The notes below the pieces were generated by a model, which made no database searches, was not told the origin of the DNA, and was given only the letters and a program-made list of their open reading frames with translations. This document shows, piece by piece, positions 7,519 to 15,335 of a DNA stretch of 23,982 bases (its first letter is position 1; every line of letters begins with the position of its first letter). The position numbers and the translations under genes were made by a program. The stretch lies in assembly GCA_045118335.1 (NCBI GenBank), contig JBGUXY010000085.1:1-23982 (forward strand). The letters are read 5' to 3'. This DNA is from W1P20-047 sp045118335 (lineage in GTDB: Bacteria > Actinomycetota > Coriobacteriia > Coriobacteriales > Eggerthellaceae).

Positions 7519-8571
7519 ATGGAAGACCGATTAATCAACACGATTGACAAGCTGGAACAGGGGCAAGGGCTGTCCGTGGATGAGTACGCCCTCCTTCTCA
7601 ACAAGCGTACTCCGGATCTGGCTTCCGAACTGGCACGCCGTGCCGTGACCGCACGCAAGCGCGTTTACGGCACGGCTGTGTTCACGCGCGGCCTCATCGA
7701 AATCTCGAGCTACTGTAAAAACGACTGCAGCTATTGCGGAATCCGCCGGGGAAACGAAGGTGCGACTCGCTACCGCCTAACGCCCGAGCAGATTTACCGA
7801 TGCGCCGACGCCGGTTACGATCTGGGATTTCGCACGTTCGTGCTGCAAGGCGGAGAAGACCCGTGGTTTAGCGACGAGCGGCTGTGCACGATCGTGCGTC
7901 GTCTCAAGGCGGCCCACCCCGACTGCGCGGTAACCCTATCTGTAGGGGAACGCAGCCGAAACAGCTATGCCGCCCTGCGCGAGGCGGGGGCCGATCGTTA
8001 CCTGCTGCGCCACGAGGCGGCGAATCGCGAGTTCTACGAGTCCTTGCATCCTGCGTCGATGAGCTACGATAACCGGATGCGCTGCCTGCGCGATTTGCGC
8101 GATCTGGGCTACACCGTGGGCGTGGGCTTTATGGTGGGCGCACCGGGGCAGACCGCAACGCATCTTGCCGAGGACTTGAAGTTCATCGAGGAATACCAGC
8201 CGGAAATGTGCGGCATCGGGCCGTTTGTCCCCCATCATGCTTCGCGTTATGCAGATCACGCGGCCGGCTCGGCGGACCTTACGTGTTTTTTGCTCTCGAT
8301 CATCCGCCTGATCAAGCCCAATGTGAACCTGCCTGCAACAACGGCGCTTGGCACCATCCACCCGTTCGGGCGCGAGCGCGGTATCCAGGCGGGGGCCAAC
8401 GTCGTGATGCCCAACCTGTCGCCAGCAGACTTGCGCGGCGCCTACGATTTGTACGACAACAAGCTCAACACGGGCGCCGAATCGGCCGAGCACCTGGCCG
8501 ACCTTAACGCCCGCATGCAAGCTGTTGGATACGAGCTTGTCGTCGACAGGGGCGACCCTGCCGACATCTAG
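7519..8571 (+). CDS. hydE: FeFe-hydrogenase H-cluster radical SAM maturase HydE
   Basis: A radical SAM enzyme of 350 residues, the usual HydE length. The cluster motif CxxxCxxC is CKNDCSYC (Cys66, Cys70, Cys73), followed by GIRRGN. Other HydE/BioB-like stretches are FRTFVLQGGEDPW, the glycine-rich VGVGFMVGAPGQT, and the C-terminal GANVVMPNLSP with KLNTGAE. In the established pathway HydE works on the organometallic intermediate made by HydG to help build the 2Fe subcluster of the H-cluster. The start is ATG 7519 with aaagga some 12 nt upstream. It lies between the TM1266-type gene and hydG, the usual neighbourhood. The 134-bp gap to hydG has no obvious terminator, so cotranscription is likely. 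Confidence 0.95.
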   Translation: MEDRLINTIDKLEQGQGLSVDEYALLLNKRTPDLASELARRAVTARKRVYGTAVFTRGLIEISSYCKNDCSYCGIRRGNEGATRYRLTPEQIYRCADAGYDLGFRTFVLQGGEDPWFSDERLCTIVRRLKAAHPDCAVTLSVGERSRNSYAALREAGADRYLLRHEAANREFYESLHPASMSYDNRMRCLRDLRDLGYTVGVGFMVGAPGQTATHLAEDLKFIEEYQPEMCGIGPFVPHHASRYADHAAGSADLTCFLLSIIRLIKPNVNLPATTALGTIHPFGRERGIQAGANVVMPNLSPADLRGAYDLYDNKLNTGAESAEHLADLNARMQAVGYELVVDRGDPADI

Positions 8572-8705
8572 GACTTATAAGGGCTGCTTTCGGCTTCTTT
8601 GTCGAAACGGTTTGGTTAATTGATGCCGGTCTGCAAGCGGTCCGGTTGAAAAGAAAGAGTCTAACGGGGAAGGAAAGCCTGACCCGAAGGGAAGGAGAAA
8701 CAGAA

Positions 8706-10160
8706 ATGACCGGATTCAAGTACGATCCGAAGAGCCGGTGCGCCGACGAGTTCATCAACCACGAGGAAATCATGGACTCGCTCGAATATGCGCAGCAGCA
8801 CAAAAACGATGTCGATTTGTGCTACGAGATCTTGAAGAAGTGTCAGCCGCACCTGAACCCGGCGGTGGAGCACGGCACCATGATCACGCATCGCGAGGCG
8901 TCTGTGCTGATGGCCTGCGAGGACCCTGGTGTCAACGCCGAAATCAAGCGTCTGGCTCGCGCCATCAAGCTGGCCTACTACGGCAACCGCATCGTGTTGT
9001 TCGCCCCGCTCTACCTTTCCAACTACTGCGTTAACGGGTGCCTGTATTGCCCCTACCACGCCAAGAACAAGACCATACCGCGCCGTAAGCTCACCCAAGA
9101 CGAAATCCGCGCCGAGGTAATCGCGCTGCAGGATATGGGCCACAAGCGCCTTGCCATCGAAGCTGGCGAGCACCCGAAGGAAAACCCCATCGAGTACATC
9201 TTGGAAAGCATGGAAACCATCTATTCCATCAAGCACAAAAACGGCGCCATCCGCCGCGTGAACGTGAACATCGCGGCTACCACGGTGGACGAGTACCGCA
9301 TGCTCAAGGAAGCCGAAATGGGCACCTACATCCTGTTCCAGGAAACCTACCACAAGGAAAACTACCTTAAGCTGCATCCCACCGGACCAAAGCACGACTA
9401 CAACTGGCATACCGAAGCTCACGACCGTGCCATGGACGGCGGTATCGACGACGTGGGCCTGGGCGTGCTGTTTGGCCTGGACAACTATGCGTACGAGTTC
9501 TGCGGCGTGGTCATGCATGCCGAGCACCTGGAAGCCGTGCATGGCGTGGGGCCGCACACCATTTCCGTGCCGCGCGTCAAGCCTGCCGACGACATCGACC
9601 CCACCGACTTCGACAACAGCCTCACCGACGAGCTGTTCGAAAAGATCATCGCGCTCATCCGCATTACGGTGCCGTATACGGGCATGATCATCTCCACGCG
9701 CGAAAGCGAGCGCGTGCGTCAGGCGGCCTTGCAGTACGGCATCAGCCAGATTTCCGGTGGCAGCCGCACGAGCGTGGGCGGCTACACCGAAGAGGAGCGC
9801 CCGCACGACACCGAACAGTTCGACGTCAGCGACCAGCGCACGCTCGACGAGGTCATCGCCTGGCTCATGGACAACGACCACATTCCCAGCTTCTGCACGG
9901 CATGCTATCGTGCCGGGCGCACGGGCGACCGCTTCATGAGCTTCTGCAAGAGCGGCCAGATCCTAAACTACTGCCACCCCAACGCGCTCATGACGCTAGC
10001 CGAATACCTAACCGACTACGCGACCCCTGCCACTGCCGAACGTGGTTGGGAAATGATAGAGCGCGAACTGGTGAAAGTGGCCGACCCCCGCAAACGCGAA
10101 CTCTGCGCTCAGCACGTGCAGGAAATCCGCGCCGGCGTGGGCCGCGACTATCGTTTTTAA
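8706..10160 (+). CDS. hydG: FeFe-hydrogenase maturase HydG (tyrosine lyase)
   Basis: The 484-residue enzyme has the radical SAM motif CVNGCLYC (Cys108, Cys112, Cys115). It also has the HydG-specific C-terminal CX2CX22C auxiliary cluster motif (Cys397, Cys400, Cys423) in the conserved context FCTACYRAGRTGDRF. HydG splits tyrosine to give CO and cyanide on a dangler iron for the H-cluster. The frame is open to a TTG at 8646, but ATG 8706 has aaggag 8 nt upstream and gives the normal family length, so I start there. The stop is 11 nt before hydF, which implies translational coupling. Both clusters look intact, so it should be functional. Confidence 0.97.
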   Translation: MTGFKYDPKSRCADEFINHEEIMDSLEYAQQHKNDVDLCYEILKKCQPHLNPAVEHGTMITHREASVLMACEDPGVNAEIKRLARAIKLAYYGNRIVLFAPLYLSNYCVNGCLYCPYHAKNKTIPRRKLTQDEIRAEVIALQDMGHKRLAIEAGEHPKENPIEYILESMETIYSIKHKNGAIRRVNVNIAATTVDEYRMLKEAEMGTYILFQETYHKENYLKLHPTGPKHDYNWHTEAHDRAMDGGIDDVGLGVLFGLDNYAYEFCGVVMHAEHLEAVHGVGPHTISVPRVKPADDIDPTDFDNSLTDELFEKIIALIRITVPYTGMIISTRESERVRQAALQYGISQISGGSRTSVGGYTEEERPHDTEQFDVSDQRTLDEVIAWLMDNDHIPSFCTACYRAGRTGDRFMSFCKSGQILNYCHPNALMTLAEYLTDYATPATAERGWEMIERELVKVADPRKRELCAQHVQEIRAGVGRDYRF

Positions 10161-10171
10161 GGAGAAAGAGC

Positions 10172-11422
10172 ATGGCGGGATTGAACGAGACCCCGAGTGG
10201 GGAAAGGGTCCACATCGGATTCTTCGGCGTGCGCAATGCGGGAAAGTCCAGCGTGGTTAATGCGGTCACGGGTCAGGACTTGGCTGTCGTGTCGGATACG
10301 TTGGGCACGACGACCGACCCGGTGAAGAAGGCCATGGAACTGCTGCCGCTTGGCCCGGTGGTCATCATCGACACACCCGGCATCGACGACGAGGGCGACC
10401 TGGGCATGCTGCGCGTGAAGCGCGCCAAACAGGCCTTACGTCAGTGCGACATCGCCGTTTTGGTGGTGGACGCCACTTGTGGCCTTCAGCCTGCCGACGA
10501 AGACCTTATCGCCACGTTCAAGGCGCGCCGAGTTCCGTATGTGATCGCGTGGAACAAGGCCGACCTGCTTTCCCCAGCACAGCGACAGCAGATGGAGGCT
10601 GCGGGCTCCGCGCCTGCCAGTGGCCAGCCCGATCCGCAATCGGGCCAGATGCTCGTAAGCGCTCTTACCAGCGAAAACATCTACGAGCTGAAAGACCTCA
10701 TCGGCACGTTCGCATCGAAGGCGGGTCCGAAAAAGCGCCTGGTGGCAGACTTGCTCGACGATGGCGACGTAGCCGTATTGGTGGTGCCCATCGACTCGTC
10801 GGCCCCGAAGGGGAGGCTTATCCTGCCCCAACAGATGACGATTCGCGACATCTTGGATTCGCATGGCACCTGCATGGTATGCCAGCCGCAGGAACTTGCT
10901 ACCACATTGGAGGCGCTGGTGCGGCCGCCGAAGGTCGTCATCACCGATTCGCAGGCATTTGGTCAGGTGGCAGGCGTGGTTCCCAAAGACGTGTGGCTCA
11001 CCTCGTTCTCCATCCTGATGGCACGCTATAAGGGAAGCCTCGAGCCGTTCACGCTCGGCGCTTCCAAGCTGGCCCAGCTTACCGACGACAGCCACGTGCT
11101 CATATCCGAAGGCTGTTCGCATCATCGCCAGTGCGACGATATCGGCACGTACAAGATTCCGAAGTGGATCGAGGGATTTGCCGGTGCGCGGCCCCAGTTT
11201 ACCTTCACGTCGGGAGGCGAGTTCCCCGAGTCGCTTGACGGCATCGACCTGGTCGTGCATTGCGGCGGTTGCATGCTCAACGACAAAGAGATGGCCCATC
11301 GCATGTCCGTTGCTGCTGCCAGCAAAACCCCCATCGTGAACTACGGCATTGCCATAGCCCAGATGCATGGCATCCTCGACCGCAGCCTGGAACCATTCCC
11401 CGAAGTGCACGATCTGCTCTAA
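10172..11422 (+). CDS. hydF: FeFe-hydrogenase maturation GTPase HydF
   Basis: The 416-residue protein has an N-terminal GTPase domain with P-loop GVRNAGKS (residues 19-26), a TTTD switch I region, DTPG (Walker B) and NKAD. The C-terminal cluster domain carries the HydF signature CxHx45HCxxC: Cys315, His317, His363, Cys364 and Cys367. HydF is the scaffold on which the 2Fe precursor is loaded before transfer to apo-hydrogenase. The start is ATG 10172, with ggag at 10161-10164 directly after the hydG stop. An upstream in-frame extension inside hydG is a shadow. The following 650 bp are repeat-rich and non-coding, so the operon ends here. The catalytic hydrogenase (hydA) is not in the window. Confidence 0.97.
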   Translation: MAGLNETPSGERVHIGFFGVRNAGKSSVVNAVTGQDLAVVSDTLGTTTDPVKKAMELLPLGPVVIIDTPGIDDEGDLGMLRVKRAKQALRQCDIAVLVVDATCGLQPADEDLIATFKARRVPYVIAWNKADLLSPAQRQQMEAAGSAPASGQPDPQSGQMLVSALTSENIYELKDLIGTFASKAGPKKRLVADLLDDGDVAVLVVPIDSSAPKGRLILPQQMTIRDILDSHGTCMVCQPQELATTLEALVRPPKVVITDSQAFGQVAGVVPKDVWLTSFSILMARYKGSLEPFTLGASKLAQLTDDSHVLISEGCSHHRQCDDIGTYKIPKWIEGFAGARPQFTFTSGGEFPESLDGIDLVVHCGGCMLNDKEMAHRMSVAAASKTPIVNYGIAIAQMHGILDRSLEPFPEVHDLL

Positions 11423-11434
11423 ACCGCACCTAGC

Positions 11435-11645
11435 TCCTTCTGGGTGTGGGTCGCAGAACCCTTCCCGGGCGGGGCGCGCCTAGCCCCCTTCCTGGTGGGG
11501 GTGTGGAATCCTCCCTGGGCGGGGCGCCTAATCCCTTCCCGGGCGGGGCGCGCCCAGCCCCCTCCCTGGTGGGGGTGCGGAACCCTTCCCGGGCGGGGCG
11601 CCTAAGCCCTTCCCGGGTGGGGTGCGCAGAATCCTTCCCGGGCGT
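11435..11645. repeat. GC-rich ~25-bp tandem repeat array
   Basis: About eight or nine diverged copies of a ~25-bp unit run in direct orientation right after hydF. Most carry a core like cttcccgggcggggcgc (for example at 11461, 11535, 11585, 11609 and 11634), and others have tccctggtgggggtg in its place. Units abut with no unique spacers, so this is not a CRISPR. The cccgggcggg core is partly self-complementary and could form strong RNA or DNA secondary structure. Confidence 0.85.
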
Positions 11646-11697
11646 GACGAGTTCCGTCGCAGAAAGCAGCTCGAGAAAATGTGTACACGAACTTGAA

Positions 11698-11713
11698 AGG
11701 TTTTGCAAAACCT
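11698..11713. repeat. Perfect 16-bp palindrome
   Basis: The sequence aggttttgcaaaacct is its own reverse complement. It sits in the non-coding gap between hydF and the HAD phosphatase gene, between two tandem arrays. It may be a protein-binding site or part of a repeat family; nothing more can be said. Confidence 0.5.
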
Positions 11714-11750
11714 CAGATCGCAACATGGCATTTTCGGCGAAGCCCCGATC

Positions 11751-11935
11751 GCGTGCGCTAATTCCCACAACGTCCCCTGCAAAGCTACCGCTTGTTCGTG
11801 TTGTTTCCACAGTTCCCTCTGCAAAGCTTTTATTCGCGTACGCTAATTCCCACAACAACTCAGCGGAGACGCCGCTTGTGCATGCCGCCCGCGTAGCGCT
11901 CTCTGCATAACTCTCGCTTGCGTACGCTAATCCTC
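11751..11935. repeat. ~85-bp degenerate tandem repeat
   Basis: The motif gcgtRcgctaatYcYcac recurs at 11751, 11836 and 11920, spaced 85 and 84 bp, with weaker similarity between (for example ctgcaaagct twice). Together with the GC-rich array and the palindrome it fills most of the 649-bp gap 11423-12071. The remaining part (11940-12071) shows only the duplicated cctaaggtt piece near 11996-12018. Confidence 0.7.
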
Positions 11936-12071
11936 ACGACACGATGCCAAGGTTGTGGCTGGCTGGGGCTGTACGTTGCCTTTCGCATCAATTATCCTAA
12001 GGTTCTTAATCCTAAGGTTTTGACCTGCGAGGCGGCAGGTTGCGTCATATTGCTGGAAGACCGGAGGCCAC

Positions 12072-12716
12072 ATGCACGACTGCTTCATTTTCGACTTGGA
12101 TGGCACGCTTCTGAACACGTTGCACGATTTGGCCGATTCCACAAACTCCGTTCTGCGCGCCTTCGGTTATCCCGAATGCAGCGAGGAGCAGATTTTGGGT
12201 TACGTGGGCAATGGTGCCCGTCGGCTCATCTTCCAGGCTGTACCCAAGGGCACTCCCGTCGAAGACGCCGAAGCGGCGCTTGCGCTATGGAAAGAACAGT
12301 ATCCCGCGCAAGGATACCCGCGCACTAAGCCCTACGAAGGCATTTGCCAAATGCTCGACGAACTGCGGGCAGCGGGAGCAAAGCTTGGCGTCTTGTCCAA
12401 CAAATTTGACGGTGCGGCGAAGGGCAACATCGAGCAGTTCCTGCCCGGCAAGTTCGACGTCGTGTACGGCGAGCGCGTGGGAATTCCCCGAAAGCCCGAC
12501 CCCGCGGGCCTGCTTGCGACCATCGAAGAGCTGGGAAGCGTGCCCGAACGCACCGTGTATGTGGGCGACTCGCCCGTCGACATGCAAACGGCCTGCAATT
12601 CTGGAGTCTTTGCGCTGGGCGTGGCCTGGGGCTTTAACCCAATCGAAAGCCTGATTCAAGCAGGTGCCGATGCTATAGCAGATACCCCTATCTGCATCGC
12701 TGAATACCTGCGCTGA
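12072..12716 (+). CDS. HAD-family phosphatase, phosphoglycolate phosphatase-like
   Basis: The 214-residue protein shows all HAD motifs: FDLDGT (Asp8 nucleophile, Asp10 acid/base), a LGVLSN motif II, the Lys of PRKPDP, and YVGDSPVDM with the metal-binding acidic pair. The helical cap between motifs I and II (about residues 15-85) is of the Gph/PGMB type. The likely activity is hydrolysis of a small phosphorylated metabolite such as 2-phosphoglycolate, but HAD substrates cannot be read from sequence, so I give no symbol. It is a single-gene unit between two repeat regions. The ATG at 12072 is preceded by gaccggagg, a fair ribosome site. The length is normal for the family. Confidence 0.9.
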   Translation: MHDCFIFDLDGTLLNTLHDLADSTNSVLRAFGYPECSEEQILGYVGNGARRLIFQAVPKGTPVEDAEAALALWKEQYPAQGYPRTKPYEGICQMLDELRAAGAKLGVLSNKFDGAAKGNIEQFLPGKFDVVYGERVGIPRKPDPAGLLATIEELGSVPERTVYVGDSPVDMQTACNSGVFALGVAWGFNPIESLIQAGADAIADTPICIAEYLR

Positions 12717-12814
12717 ACGCTCAGCAAAGGAAGCGTTGCCCCCGAATTGGTGCGGCCATACGATAACCGCGGAAGAGATGCGGCGCTTTCGGTCCTTCAT
12801 GCCCCGTCGTCTTT

Positions 12815-13004
12815 GCGCCTAAATCGCAATAGAATGTCACAAAAACCGATTTGCCGACAATAAATTGTGCGATAAGCGCCGAAACGAGCCACCTCACGAC
12901 GACTATCATATACATTTTCCCGTTTGCTCATCCCAGAGCGGATTATTTCTCCCGAAATTTGTCGGCAAATCGGAAATTGTGACATTCTATTGCGATTTAG
13001 GCGC
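12815..13004. mobile_element. 190-bp element with 46-bp near-perfect inverted ends
   Basis: Arm 12815-12860 is the reverse complement of arm 12959-13004 at 43 of 46 positions; the three mismatches are one AAA/TTT block. The 98-bp centre has no gene. The element is more A/T-rich than the surroundings. It looks like a MITE or a very large hairpin. I see no clear target-site duplication, so transposition is inference. Confidence 0.7.
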
Positions 13005-13193
13005 ACGAAGGCGCCATGTTCCAGCGCTTTCCTCGTGGTCACATCAATCTCAAGCAAGGGTTCGCATTCAAGGATGCGACATATCGCCACGCTTTACTCG
13101 TGCCCGAATCAGTTTCGGGTTAGCAGCCCCCAAAAAGGGATAGCCCCATGATGCGCCTTTGGTTTGGGTTGTGCCGGATCTTGTTTTTGCAGT

Positions 13194-13246
13194 GCGGCAG
13201 CCGGGGGCGGCGAGGCGCGGCAGCCGGGGGCGGCGAGGCGCGGCAG
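13194..13246. repeat. 23-bp GC-rich tandem repeat
   Basis: Two identical copies of a 23-bp unit starting gcggcagccgggggcgg lie at 13194-13216 and 13217-13239, with the start of a third at 13240. The 789-bp gap 12717-13505 otherwise holds the inverted-repeat element, this repeat and a candidate promoter, and I see no gene in it. Confidence 0.8.
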
Positions 13247-13403
13247 CTGAAGAACAGCATGATACAGCAGCCGGGGAGCATTATTGTGTGAAACAAACCC
13301 GCCGTTCAGGTGTTCATATGCCCCGCTCAGCGTTGGGTTTTATATTCTAACCATGTTATTAATCTACAGATATTCGTAATTTGTGGCAAAAGCTGCGCCG
13401 TTT

Positions 13404-13432
13404 TTGTGAATAGCGACGTATATTTGTATGTA
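13404..13432 (+). promoter_or_regulatory. Candidate promoter for the LCP gene
   Basis: A TTGTGA (-35 like, 13404-13409) and a TATGTA (-10 like, 13427-13432) are separated by exactly 17 bp, about 75 nt upstream of the LCP start. The match is moderate and has not been scored statistically. Confidence 0.35.
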
Positions 13433-13505
13433 ACGACAGGCCACCTTCATGAGCAGGCAAAAGGCTCTAGTAAAATGTACCAGTTAGACCTCTAGGAGGG
13501 GATGC

Positions 13506-15101
13506 ATGTCTTCAAAGGGCAAAAGAGCCGGAAAACACAGTTTCGATTTCATCAGCTCTGGTGAAACGCTGGATATTCCGCGTCTAGACGATGACTCGCT
13601 GCCGCGTGTTGACAACTATCTAGACGACGACTCGCTGCCGCGTGTGGATGACTACGCGGACGATTACGCACCCGCGCAGGCGGGCGGTTTCAAGCCCGCG
13701 TTCTCCGCTTCCAAGAAAAACAAAAGCGTTAGGGACGAAAACCCCTACATAAGCCGCGGTCAGAGCCTGAACTCGTTTTCGGAGCACTCGCGCAACAGCG
13801 GGCGTTACACGGCGCGCAAGCAGAAAAAGAAGACGGGCCGAAACCTGGCCATTGCCGCCGTGCTCGTTGTGGTGCTTTTGCTGGTGGGCGCTGGAGCTGC
13901 CGCGGCCATTTACGTGAACCAGCTCAACAACCAAATCGGCATTCAGGACCAGGAACAGGCCGAAGCCATCGATGCCGTGCTGAAGGCCCCCGAATCCGAC
14001 GTGCCCGACGAGCCGTTCTACATGATGCTCATCGGTTCCGACACCCGCCACGACGAATGGGGCCAGCGCTCCGACACCAACATCGTGGCGCGCATCGACC
14101 CGGGCAACGCCACGATCACGCTCATCTCGATTCCGCGCGACACCGCCATTAACCTCGAGGGTTACGGGACGGTAAAGTTCAACGCTGCATACAACTATTA
14201 CGGCACCGCCGGAACCATCCAGGCGGCAAGCGACTTGCTTGGCGTTGACATCTCGCACTATGCGGAAATCGACTTCGCCGGTCTGGTCGAGCTCATCGAT
14301 TCGGTCGGCGGCGTCGAGATCGACGTTCCCATGCGCATCGAGGACGCCGACGCGGGCGACATGGTAGTGGAGGCGGGTCAGCAGACCCTCGACGGCGAGC
14401 ATGCGCTCATCTTCGCCCGCTCCCGTTCGTACACCACGGCCGACTTTCAGCGCACCACCAACCAGCGCCTGCTGGTCGAGGCGTTCGTGAACAAGGTCAT
14501 GAGCCTTCCCGCAACCGAGCTGCCTGGCGTGGTAAAAACCGCCGCCGGTGCCGTGACCACCGACCTGTCCGTTTCTGACATCTTGGGTTATGCCATGAAG
14601 TTCAAGAACGCCGACGAGGTTACGATGTATTCGGTACTCATGCCGCTTACCACGGCCGAAATGGATGGTATCGACTACGTAGTGTGCGATACAGAAACGC
14701 TGGCCGAGGTCATGGCCGTTGTCGATGCTGGCGGCGATCCGAGCACCGTCACGAACGACTTCACCATCTCGTCGAGCGCGCAGGCCGAGGAAATGGGTGA
14801 ATCGGGCATTCCCGTGTACGTTAGAACCGACGATGGCAACGACGATCTCTACGACGGTGAATATTACGGCGATAATTACACGTACGATCCCAACGTTTAC
14901 TACGACCCGAATGTGTACTACGATCCAGGCGTCTACACCGACCAGACCTATGTAGACACCGGAGGCGGTGACGCTACCTACGTGGACACCGGAGGCGGTG
15001 ACGCTACCTACGTGGACACCGGAGGTGGCGATGCCACCTACGTTGATACGGGCGTGGTCGACGAAAGCGGGGCTGTCTACAGCGACGCCACCGGATACTA
15101 A
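13506..15101 (+). CDS. LytR-CpsA-Psr (LCP) family cell-wall glycopolymer ligase
   Basis: The 531-residue protein has a long charged cytoplasmic N-terminus, one membrane helix at about 113-136, and an extracellular LCP domain at about 170-380. LCP hallmarks are LIGSDTRHDEWGQRSDT, ISIPRDT, GGVEIDVP, and the arginine motif HALIFARSR..DFQRTTNQR. The family moves lipid-linked teichoic-acid-type or other glycopolymers onto peptidoglycan. The N-terminus repeats LDDDSLPRVD twice (about 28-50). The C-terminal tail (about 445-531) is rich in Tyr and Asp, with YYDPNV repeats followed by YVDTGGGDAT in tandem. ATG 13506 has aggagg 6 nt before it; a nearby ATG at 13502 is out of frame. No companion cell-wall gene is adjacent. 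The core looks catalytically intact; the tail function is unknown. Confidence 0.93.
   Translation: MSSKGKRAGKHSFDFISSGETLDIPRLDDDSLPRVDNYLDDDSLPRVDDYADDYAPAQAGGFKPAFSASKKNKSVRDENPYISRGQSLNSFSEHSRNSGRYTARKQKKKTGRNLAIAAVLVVVLLLVGAGAAAAIYVNQLNNQIGIQDQEQAEAIDAVLKAPESDVPDEPFYMMLIGSDTRHDEWGQRSDTNIVARIDPGNATITLISIPRDTAINLEGYGTVKFNAAYNYYGTAGTIQAASDLLGVDISHYAEIDFAGLVELIDSVGGVEIDVPMRIEDADAGDMVVEAGQQTLDGEHALIFARSRSYTTADFQRTTNQRLLVEAFVNKVMSLPATELPGVVKTAAGAVTTDLSVSDILGYAMKFKNADEVTMYSVLMPLTTAEMDGIDYVVCDTETLAEVMAVVDAGGDPSTVTNDFTISSSAQAEEMGESGIPVYVRTDDGNDDLYDGEYYGDNYTYDPNVYYDPNVYYDPGVYTDQTYVDTGGGDATYVDTGGGDATYVDTGGGDATYVDTGVVDESGAVYSDATGY
14949..15053 (+). repeat. 30-bp in-frame tandem repeat in the LCP tail
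   Basis: Three 30-bp units coding for YVDTGGGDAT start at 14949, 14979 and 15009, with a partial fourth from 15039. Copies one and two are almost identical at the DNA level, which suggests recent expansion. Copy number could vary between strains. Confidence 0.9.
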
Positions 15102-15175
15102 AGCGCCATCGCCCGTTCCGTCCGCATTGCGCCGACCTGGCGTTTACGCGAAGGTAACCAAATGGAATCAATCGT

Positions 15176-15204
15176 GTGCCACGTGATGGAAAATCGCGTG
15201 GCAC
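15176..15204 (+). other. Stem-loop between the LCP and menD genes
   Basis: An 8-bp perfect stem (15176-15183 with 15197-15204) has a 13-nt loop, about 75 nt after the LCP stop. No T run follows, so a terminator role is only possible. It overlaps a second small gcacc/ggtgc hairpin. Confidence 0.35.
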
Positions 15205-15335
15205 CGTGCTTCAGGTGCACATGAATTCAAGCGATGGGATAAACTTGTAGCAACAACAAAGCGGTCGACTCCATGTTTTGAAATGACATGAACCACAAAC
15301 ACACAACCGTTTCGACGCTTGACGGAGGCGATAAC

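Noticed and set aside
8646..8705. Upstream TTG start for HydG
   Set aside because: The extra 20 residues are not part of the family. The ATG at 8706 has a strong ribosome site at the right distance.
11435..11645. CRISPR array
   Set aside because: Units abut each other with diverged sequence and no unique spacers of constant length, and no cas genes are nearby.
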